Shown: in pieces, positions 1-6,400 of the stretch | Position numbering within the stretch: position 1 is the first letter of the stretch | Layout: each line of letters begins with the position of its first letter | NCBI GenBank assembly: GCA_028701815.1 | Contig: JAQVPY010000096.1 | Span: 1 to 7,952, forward strand | Direction: 5' to 3' | Origin: Bacteroidales bacterium | GTDB lineage: Bacteria; Bacteroidota; Bacteroidia; Bacteroidales; BM520 | DNA: 7,952 nucleotides | Translations under genes and position numbers: made by a program | The notes under the pieces: generated by a model | Database searches by the model: none | The model's input: the letters and a program-made list of their open reading frames with translations, nothing else | What the model was told of the DNA's origin: nothing

Positions 1-13
1 TCCGGCTTACGGG

Positions 14-1150
14 TTAAGATGAGGTTTGATTAGAATTTCTCACTTCTTCTGCGTATTCGGAAGGGGTTTTTCCTGTAAACTTCTTAAAGATGGTATTAAA
101 TGTTGACTTTGAGTTGAACCCCGAGTCATAGGCGATAGACATAATAGTAAGTTTATCGTTCTTCCTGTTGGCTATTCTTGATTTAAACTCGTTGATTCTG
201 TATTCGTTTACAAAAGAATAGAAATTCTTCTTAAGGATTACGTTGAGGGCTTGAGTGATATAGTGTTTAGGGTATCCTGTTTCCCGAGCCACATCTTGCA
301 GACACAGATCGTTTTTAAGATACAATTTTTGTTTTTCCATTAGGGAGACGGTCTTTTCGGCGCACCGCGTAAGAGTATCTGTAGGTATTGTGGCCTGTAC
401 TCCACTTTCTTTGTTGTCGCCTTCCGGAAAATTATTTTTGGATTCGGAAAAGAGTTCCGGTTGTTGTATCATATAATAAATCAGTGACAGGCAGAAAATC
501 GTGCATCCGATAGCGGTAAAGTTATTCGTGTCGAAAGTATCGTTTCCGGAGATAATACTCGAGAGTCCTGTTATAGCTTGCAAAATATATGTAATGAAAA
601 AAAGGAATGTCAGAAGTTTAAACCAGTACAGCAATCGTTCCGACAACTCGAAAGAGTACAGGTCTTCAATATTCTTCTTGGCGAGAGTAATACATGACAG
701 GTTGGCGACAGAATATCCGATAACGGAGACGTAGGTCAGAGAATAATATACGATATAGAAGGCCTTATGAGATGTCAGACCATTAAAGAACTGGGCTCTA
801 AAAGAAGACGTCTCGCCTTTAAATACGAGTGATATACCTAAGAATACAAGGAAGGGGATAAAATGAATGATGTTAGTCATTGAGAGAGTCTTAATTCTCA
901 TCAGGGTAGCTCTCAGATATAGCAGAATAAGCGGTCCGTAAGCGAAAATAAAGAAATTTATCGGCAGGCGGTTTGCCATCATCTCCGGATATTGGACCTT
1001 CATAAGCTCTGTCCACAGGTCGATGATAATAACGAACAGCAGGACTGTCAGTAAAGAAGAAGAGGAGCTTTTATTTTTCTTCAGCAGAAAGAGTATAAAA
1101 GTAAATATGGCTTGAGTAAAAGCGATATAATAAAGGATTAATTTAGCCAT
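14..1150 (-). CDS. Membrane-anchored AraC-family transcriptional regulator (7TM + HTH)
   Basis: This 378-residue protein joins a membrane sensor-like half to a DNA-binding half. I see seven hydrophobic segments, near residues 8-23, 33-46, 65-80, 94-110, 131-149, 178-194 and 210-228, then a polar linker (about 230-275). The C-terminal AraC/XylS domain (about 278-372) has both helix-turn-helix units: LCLQDVARETGYPKHYITQAL (282-302) without its last residue, and IMSIAYDSGFNSKSTFNTIF (336-355), followed by KKFTGKTPSEYAEE, the usual family ending. I chose the ATG at 1150. An in-frame TTG at 1207 would lie upstream of the -7 element at 1167-1175, so it would not be in the transcript. Family knowledge: such fusions are common in Bacteroidota, and their ligands are mostly unknown. 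Inference: it binds DNA from the inner membrane and may act on the divergent promoter 1218-1226. The target is not shown by the sequence. Confidence -1.
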   Translation of the reverse strand: MAKLILYYIAFTQAIFTFILFLLKKNKSSSSSLLTVLLFVIIIDLWTELMKVQYPEMMANRLPINFFIFAYGPLILLYLRATLMRIKTLSMTNIIHFIPFLVFLGISLVFKGETSSFRAQFFNGLTSHKAFYIVYYSLTYVSVIGYSVANLSCITLAKKNIEDLYSFELSERLLYWFKLLTFLFFITYILQAITGLSSIISGNDTFDTNNFTAIGCTIFCLSLIYYMIQQPELFSESKNNFPEGDNKESGVQATIPTDTLTRCAEKTVSLMEKQKLYLKNDLCLQDVARETGYPKHYITQALNVILKKNFYSFVNEYRINEFKSRIANRKNDKLTIMSIAYDSGFNSKSTFNTIFKKFTGKTPSEYAEEVRNSNQTSS

Positions 1151-1166
1151 AAGTGAATTTGTTTTT

Positions 1167-1175
1167 GCAAAGATA
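1167..1175 (-). promoter_or_regulatory. Putative Bacteroidota -7 element for the AraC-family gene
   Basis: Read on the minus strand the bases are TATCTTTGC, matching the Bacteroidota sigma-70 -7 consensus TAnnTTTG exactly. The element ends 17 bases before the ATG at 1150, giving a leader of only about 10-13 bases. I found no convincing TTTG-type -33 element at the expected distance; the nearest TTTG (1205-1208) is about 29 bases away, which is too far. It supports ATG 1150 as the start. Confidence -1.
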
Positions 1176-1217
1176 AAGAGTTTTATCGAAAAAAATGGAA
1201 AAATCAAAATCTTTGTT

Positions 1218-1226
1218 TACCTTTGC
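1218..1226 (+). promoter_or_regulatory. Putative Bacteroidota -7 element, possibly driving a leaderless mRNA
   Basis: The bases TACCTTTGC match TAnnTTTG. The final G of the core lies at 1225, and the ATG of the next gene starts at 1232. With the usual start of transcription a few bases downstream of this element, the mRNA would begin at or within a base or two of the start codon. No clear -33 TTTG lies about 20 bases upstream; the region there is A-rich. The minus-strand element faces away about 42 bases to the left, so one bound regulator could cover both. Confidence -1.
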
Positions 1227-1231
1227 CGATT

Positions 1232-2008
1232 ATGAAAAAACTGTTAAGTATAATACTGCTGGTGCTCGTTTCTTTTTTGTATTCGGAGAGAGGCGTCGCA
1301 CAGAATTATGATGTAGACATATCAAAAGACATCATTAATATCCCTTATATAAGTTTTTCGTATGCTTATCAATTTCCGCTTTTTGACATGGCTGATAGGT
1401 TCGGGTCGAATTCGGCCATCGGGGTAGGTTTCACCTGGAAGACAAATAAAAATTTGATTTTCGGATTAGACTGGAGTTTTATGTTCAGCGGCAATGTCGA
1501 CAGTAAAGACACTTTATTGCAGGCCATGACAACGACAGACGGGCTTATAATAAGTCAGTCGGGCTTAGAAGCTCTTGTCTCCATTTATGAAAGAGGCAAT
1601 TTGATTCTTTTCAAAGGTGGAAAACTTTTTCCGAAGTGGGGACCAAATGAAAACTGCGGATTATTTGTAACCGGCGGATTGGGATTGCTGATGCATAAGA
1701 TCAAGATAGAAGTTTATGGGGAAGACACTCCACAACTCAATGCGGACTATAGAAAAGGCTATGATCGTTTTTCTATAGGACCTGCAGCCGGAGTTAATGC
1801 CGGGTATATGTTTGTTTCCAACAACGGAAAGATCAATTTTAAGGCGGAGTTAGAGTGCTATTATGGATTGACACACAGTATAAGACCCTATAATTTTGAC
1901 ACTATGTCGAAAGATATAGGGTTCAAAAACGACTTTTTAATAGGATTGAAAGTTTCTTGGCTAATCCCATTTTATCCGAGAAAGCCGCAGGAATATTATT
2001 TTGAATAA
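1232..2008 (+). CDS. Exported protein of unknown function, probable outer-membrane beta-barrel
   Basis: I do not recognise a named family. The 258-residue product starts with a typical signal peptide (MKKLLSIILLVLVSFL), with likely signal peptidase I cleavage after GVA at residue 23, before QNYD. The rest is rich in alternating aromatic and hydrophobic strands with glycine, as in small outer-membrane barrels: ISFSYAYQF, AIGVGFTW, LIFGLDWSFMF, GLFVTGGLGLL, FSIGPAAGVNAGYMF, INFKAELECYYGL and FLIGLKVSWLIPFY. It does not end in a terminal aromatic; the last residues are EYYFE, which is close to but not the classical signal. The start is ATG 1232; an in-frame TTG at 1223 lies inside the -7 element and is rejected. 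The stop is 22 bases before waaA on the same strand, with no promoter seen in the gap, so cotranscription is likely. Inference: an envelope protein, perhaps linked to LPS by context only. Confidence -1.
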   Translation: MKKLLSIILLVLVSFLYSERGVAQNYDVDISKDIINIPYISFSYAYQFPLFDMADRFGSNSAIGVGFTWKTNKNLIFGLDWSFMFSGNVDSKDTLLQAMTTTDGLIISQSGLEALVSIYERGNLILFKGGKLFPKWGPNENCGLFVTGGLGLLMHKIKIEVYGEDTPQLNADYRKGYDRFSIGPAAGVNAGYMFVSNNGKINFKAELECYYGLTHSIRPYNFDTMSKDIGFKNDFLIGLKVSWLIPFYPRKPQEYYFE

Positions 2009-2030
2009 ATAAAAATACAAACAATACGGC

Positions 2031-3248
2031 GTGTACAATCTTTTCATCTTTTTATATTATCTTTCAGTATGTTTCTGCTGTATTTTCAGTGAGAAGGCGA
2101 GGGAATGGGTGCGAGGTCGCAAGCATATTTTCAAGAATTTAAAGAAGATAGACCATGGGGAAGGTGTGATCTGGTTTCACTGTGCCTCTTTGGGGGAATA
2201 TGAACAGGGCCTGCCTGTAATTATCAAAACAAAAGAAAAATATCCGAACCATAAGATCCTTCTAACTTTTTTCTCCCCCTCGGGATATAAAAACTATAAG
2301 CCGATACCTCAGATAGATTATGTTTATTACATGCCGTTAGACATTATTATAAATGCTTACCGGTTTGTAAATATCGTGAGGCCGGTGTTTACCGTCTTCG
2401 TCAAATATGAGTTTTGGTATAATACGATATGGGTGCTCAAAGAAGCGAATATACCCATAATATATATATCGTGCAATTTCAGGAAGACGCAATATTTTTT
2501 CAAGTGGTTCGGCGGCTGGTTCCGTCAGCGGCTTAGAAAAGTTGCCCACTATTTTGTTCAAAACGAAGAGTCTAAACGTCTTTTGGAGAGCATCAGAATA
2601 AAAAATGTAACAATAACGGGAGACACCCGTTTCGACAGGGTGAAAGAGATAGCCGATTTAGAATATCATGATCCGGTGGTTGAAAAATTTATCTCAGGCT
2701 ATAAAGTGTTTCTTGCAGGAAGCACGTGGCAGCCCGACGAAATCCTGATAAAAAAATCTTTAAACGGCTTCTCGGATTACAAATTTGTGATAGTCCCACA
2801 TGAAGTCAAACAGGATAATATTGACAGGATCCGACATCTTTTTAATGATGAATGCGTGCTGTATTCGAAACTTTCCGAAGAGGGAACAGGCTATGAAAGC
2901 CATATACTGATAATCGACTGTATAGGAAAATTGTCGAGACTGTACAGATATTCTAATATCGCCTATGTCGGCGGTGGTTTCGGCAAGGGAATACACAATA
3001 TTCTTGAGGCGGCGGTATATGACATCCCCGTAATTTTCGGTCCGAAATACTTAAATTATAATGAGGCAAAAGACCTTTTACGCGTTCATGGCGGTTTTAC
3101 CGTAAAAAATCCCGAAGAATTAATGACGGTAATTAAGGAATTAAGCAACGATCAAAACTACGAAAAGGCTTGTACTGCTTGTGGGAAATTCGTTACGGCC
3201 AATGTGGGGGCTACACAAAAAATCATCTCCAAAATCAACACCTTATAA
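2031..3248 (+). CDS. waaA: 3-deoxy-D-manno-octulosonic acid (Kdo) transferase
   Basis: WaaA (KdtA) is a GT30 glycosyltransferase that moves Kdo from CMP-Kdo onto a lipid A precursor at the cytoplasmic face of the inner membrane, starting the LPS inner core. The 405-residue length fits the family. An N-terminal hydrophobic anchor (about 4-19) precedes the GT-B N-half, with WFHCASLGEYEQG (48-60); Glu56 in SLGE is the expected catalytic base. Other family motifs are VKYEFW (124-129), GDTRFDRV (197-204) linking to the C-half, AGSTW (229-233), PHEV (256-259), YVGGGFGKGIHNILEAA (312-328) and FGP (336-338), the nucleotide-sugar side. The start is GTG at 2031: MYNLFIFLYYL aligns with the family's usual N-terminus, and no ATG in this frame gives a complete protein. 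It follows the barrel-like gene by 22 bases, suggesting an operon. Whether it adds one or two Kdo units cannot be read from the sequence. Confidence -1.
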   Translation: MYNLFIFLYYLSVCFCCIFSEKAREWVRGRKHIFKNLKKIDHGEGVIWFHCASLGEYEQGLPVIIKTKEKYPNHKILLTFFSPSGYKNYKPIPQIDYVYYMPLDIIINAYRFVNIVRPVFTVFVKYEFWYNTIWVLKEANIPIIYISCNFRKTQYFFKWFGGWFRQRLRKVAHYFVQNEESKRLLESIRIKNVTITGDTRFDRVKEIADLEYHDPVVEKFISGYKVFLAGSTWQPDEILIKKSLNGFSDYKFVIVPHEVKQDNIDRIRHLFNDECVLYSKLSEEGTGYESHILIIDCIGKLSRLYRYSNIAYVGGGFGKGIHNILEAAVYDIPVIFGPKYLNYNEAKDLLRVHGGFTVKNPEELMTVIKELSNDQNYEKACTACGKFVTANVGATQKIISKINTL

Positions 3249-3259
3249 AAGTTTTCAAC

Positions 3260-3301
3260 ATTTGTTAAAAAATTTTTATTTTTTTTTATATTTTAACAAA
3301 T
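3260..3301. repeat. Perfect 11-bp inverted repeat between waaA and the adhesin gene
   Basis: The arms are ATTTGTTAAAA (3260-3270) and TTTTAACAAAT (3291-3301), exact reverse complements, with a 20-base A/T-only loop. It starts 12 bases after the waaA stop. The right arm ends six bases before the adhesin -7 element at 3308, so the repeat covers the place where a -33 element and upstream binding sites would be. It could be an operator, or a weak AT-rich terminator for waaA. A classic terminator is less likely, because each arm has a single G or C and no T-run follows the second arm. Confidence -1.
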
Positions 3302-3307
3302 TAATTG

Positions 3308-3316
3308 TATATTTGC
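3308..3316 (+). promoter_or_regulatory. Putative Bacteroidota -7 element for the adhesin gene
   Basis: The bases TATATTTGC match TAnnTTTG exactly. Transcription from here would start near 3320 and give a leader of about 100 bases before the ATG at 3423. No TTTG lies 19-21 bases upstream; that interval is a T-run followed by the right arm of the inverted repeat, and the only nearby TTTG (3261-3264) is too distant. The promoter may therefore need help from an activator or the AT-rich upstream DNA. Confidence -1.
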
Positions 3317-3339
3317 ATGATGAATAATAATGCGTCTTT

Positions 3340-3355
3340 GTGCACTTTTGTGTAC
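3340..3355 (+). other. Small hairpin in the predicted 5' leader of the adhesin mRNA
   Basis: GTGCAC (3340-3345) can pair with GTGTAC (3350-3355) across a TTTT loop: five Watson-Crick pairs and one G-U wobble. It would lie about 20 bases after the expected start of transcription and is the only GC-containing structure I see in an otherwise A/T-rich leader. It may stabilise the 5' end of the mRNA, but six pairs can arise by chance. Confidence -1.
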
Positions 3356-3422
3356 GTATGTAAGCATTATATAATATTGATAAAGAAAATAAAAAATATT
3401 AAAAACTAATAAATTTCTAATT

Positions 3423-6400
3423 ATGAGAAAATTTCTATTCTTTTTGAGTTTTGCATGCTTAATTCCATTATTTACGCATGCACAAAATTCTGTGGCGCGA
3501 GAAGTTGCAGGATTTGGACAGAAGAATCTCGCTGTAGAGACAACTGCAGCATCTGAGATTAATTCGGATTTAAGCTCTATTAAACCAAGTTCTGTTGTTT
3601 ACACAGACAACACAAAGGACGGTTGGATTACATGGGCCGGTGAATCTGTGTATCATTTGTTTGGCATGGGCGCTGTACAGGCAGGTATCTATGCACGCTT
3701 TGAAGCAACAGATTTAGCTTCTTATGCGGGACAAAATTTAACGCAGATCAAATTTAATCCTTATAATCATTCTTCCTTGCCGACACAACTAAATTCATGT
3801 AGTGTCAGGGTTTATGTCGGAGGCTCTTATTCAGGTACCACATATACTCCCGGTACATTAGTCGTAGACCAGGCTGTTACTGATTATACCTTGTCAGCAA
3901 CGAATGTTGTTACCCTCGATACTCCTGTTCCTATAACCGGAACTGAAGAAATCTGGTTCGGAGTTTTTTATGATGTTACTCAAGGGTATGTCTTTTCAGC
4001 AAGTCAAACTACAGAATCAACCTGTATCGAAGGGAAATCGAACTTAATTAACTATTATTATGCAGGTGGAACCACTTATGATCTTTGGGGAACCTCTTCG
4101 ACAATGTTTACTACTGCGTATTACTTTAACTGGTGGCTGGCAGCATATACGGAAACAGAACAGCTTCCTTGTGAGCCATTGACATCTTTGCCTTATACAC
4201 AAGGATTTGAAGGTGATTTTCCTACTGAATGCTGGACGATGGTCTATGGTGACGGCGCAGGTGCATCAAATCCGATGTCTCATAATGATCTTCAGGCATA
4301 CGAAGGCACCTATAGCTTCCGCTTTTCTTCATTTAATACCACAAGTGATTATAATCAATATTTAATTTCTCCGGAAATAGCTGATGGCGCTACAGATCTT
4401 AATGTGTCTTTTTATTCATATAGCCCGTATTACGGTAGTGAATATCTCTCAGTAGGGTATTCGATGACCGGTACTGATGTTGCTGATTTTACTTGGGGCG
4501 ACCCATTTGAAGTATCCACAACGGCTTGGACCTTGACAGAAACAGCTATACCGGATGGCGCAAAATATGTGGCAATACATTATGATGCTAATTGGATGTA
4601 TTATACCTTTGTCGATGCTTTTACTTTGAGCGGAACCGTACCCGGCGGCGGCTGTAATGATGTAGTCATCACCGTAGGTGAAGGAACAACGGGAACATAT
4701 TTTCTCCCTTGTAATACTTTCTACAAATATTCTTATGTACAGCAGATATACACTGCTGACGAAATGGAAGTTTCTGACGCGGGTCAAATAAGCACTGTGG
4801 CATTCCAATATATTTATTCAACGGCTCAGACCAAAAACCCTGTATCAATTTATATGGGTAATACCGACAAAGAAAACTTTACTTCAAATACCGATTGGGT
4901 CTCTGTTGGTGACATGCAACTCGTTTATTCGGGAAGTGTTACTTTTGACAATACGGGAACTGACAATTGGGTAACAATTACTTTTGATACTCCTTTCGAC
5001 TATGAAGGCGGAAATGTTGTTGTTGCTTTCTTGAATAACAACGGAGCTTATACTACCGGTTCAAATAATACTTTCTATTGCCATACCAATCCCGGCAACA
5101 GAGTCCTTTATTATAGAGTCGACGGCTCTTCTCCTATCAACCCTGCAACTCCCCCTTCAGCGAGCTCCTATACTTACGGTTATCGTAACAATATCAAATT
5201 TGACGCTTGCCTGAGTTCTGCTCCTATCCTCTGCCCGAAACCTGATGATATCCTCGTCTCAAATATCGGTGAAAATTCTGCTGAAATCAGCTGGACTGAA
5301 ACCGGCAGCGCTACAGAATGGAATATTGAACTCCTTCTCGAAGGACAAGTTCAGGGTGAAGGTACAATCTATAGTGTTTCCAATACTCCTTCTTTTACAT
5401 TAACAGAGCTGGATCCAAACACTGATTATACAGTATATGTTCAGGCTAACTGCGGCGGAAGCAATGGTACAAGTGAATGGAAAGGTCCAAAGAGCTTTAC
5501 TACATTGTGCTCTGCTTTCTATCTTCCTTTCTCAGAAGGATTTGAAGCCGGCGAATTTTCAAACTGCTGGTCTCAGGAATACGTTTCCGGAACACACGCC
5601 TGGATTGTAAGGACAAATGCAAGCAACCCGTCAGCTCCTCACTCAGGAAATTACAACGCTGCTTATGCTCACTCCTCTACAGGTTCAAAAACAAAACTCG
5701 TTTCTCCGAAATTTGACCTTTCCGGAAATGCAAACGCTAACATGTTATTCTGGCACGCTCAGAAAGTTTGGACAGGTGACCAGGATGAATTAAGAGTTTA
5801 TTACAAAAATGCTCCTGACGGTGAATGGACAATGATTGCGGAATATACAGAAAGTATTCCGGAATGGACACAGGAAGCAATCACCCTTCCAAACCTTACC
5901 TCTACTTATTGGATCGCTTTCGAAGGTCTTGACGATTACGGCTACGGCGTTGTTCTCGATGACATCTATATTTATGAACCTGTCTATACACAAATTGCTG
6001 GTAATGTTACTTATTTAGGTAACGGCGTTGCAGGTGCTGAGGTTTATTTGGATGGTGAAATTATGGACTATACCGCTACAACTGATGCCAACGGACTTTA
6101 TACCATGTTGATCGAAGCTGCTACTTATACAGTAACCGCTTCCGCAGAAGGCTATAACGAAACTGTCATCGAAGGTTATGAGGCTGTTTCTCCTATCTGC
6201 TTATTAAATATCGAACTTACCGCTCCTATTTTGGCAATTACCCCCGCAGAAATAGTTGTAAGAACTACTTACGGAACCGATGGCTATGCTGCTGTTCGTT
6301 TAACCAATGAAGGTAACGGCCCCGGCTCATGGCGTATGGTTAAAGATTATCTTGATAAATCAATTAATAATATTAACGGAGTTACTATCTCAAATACTCC

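Noticed and set aside
501..734. 77-residue plus-strand frame opposite the AraC-family gene
   Set aside because: It is antisense to the transmembrane segments of the regulator and has no domain, promoter or signal.
1148..1207. N-terminal extension of the AraC-family gene from a TTG at 1207 (19 extra residues)
   Set aside because: It would begin upstream of the matching -7 element at 1167-1175, and the ATG at 1150 already opens directly into the first membrane helix.
1223..1231. Start of the barrel-like gene at TTG 1223
   Set aside because: The TTG is part of the TACCTTTG promoter element, and the ATG at 1232 gives a textbook signal peptide.
3249..3307. Classic rho-independent terminator after waaA
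   Set aside because: The inverted repeat here has arms with only one G or C each and no T-run after the second arm, so I list it as a repeat of uncertain role.
3317..3409. 30-codon reading frame (MMNNNASLCTF...) in the adhesin leader
   Set aside because: Its ATG overlaps or precedes the predicted transcription start, its second half is an A/T-rich lysine/isoleucine/asparagine run, and nothing supports translation.
4449..4808. 119-residue open frame on the minus strand inside the adhesin gene
   Set aside because: It lies antisense to cleaved-adhesin 1 and module B, whose protein sequence is clearly meaningful; the antisense product has no recognisable domain or promoter.
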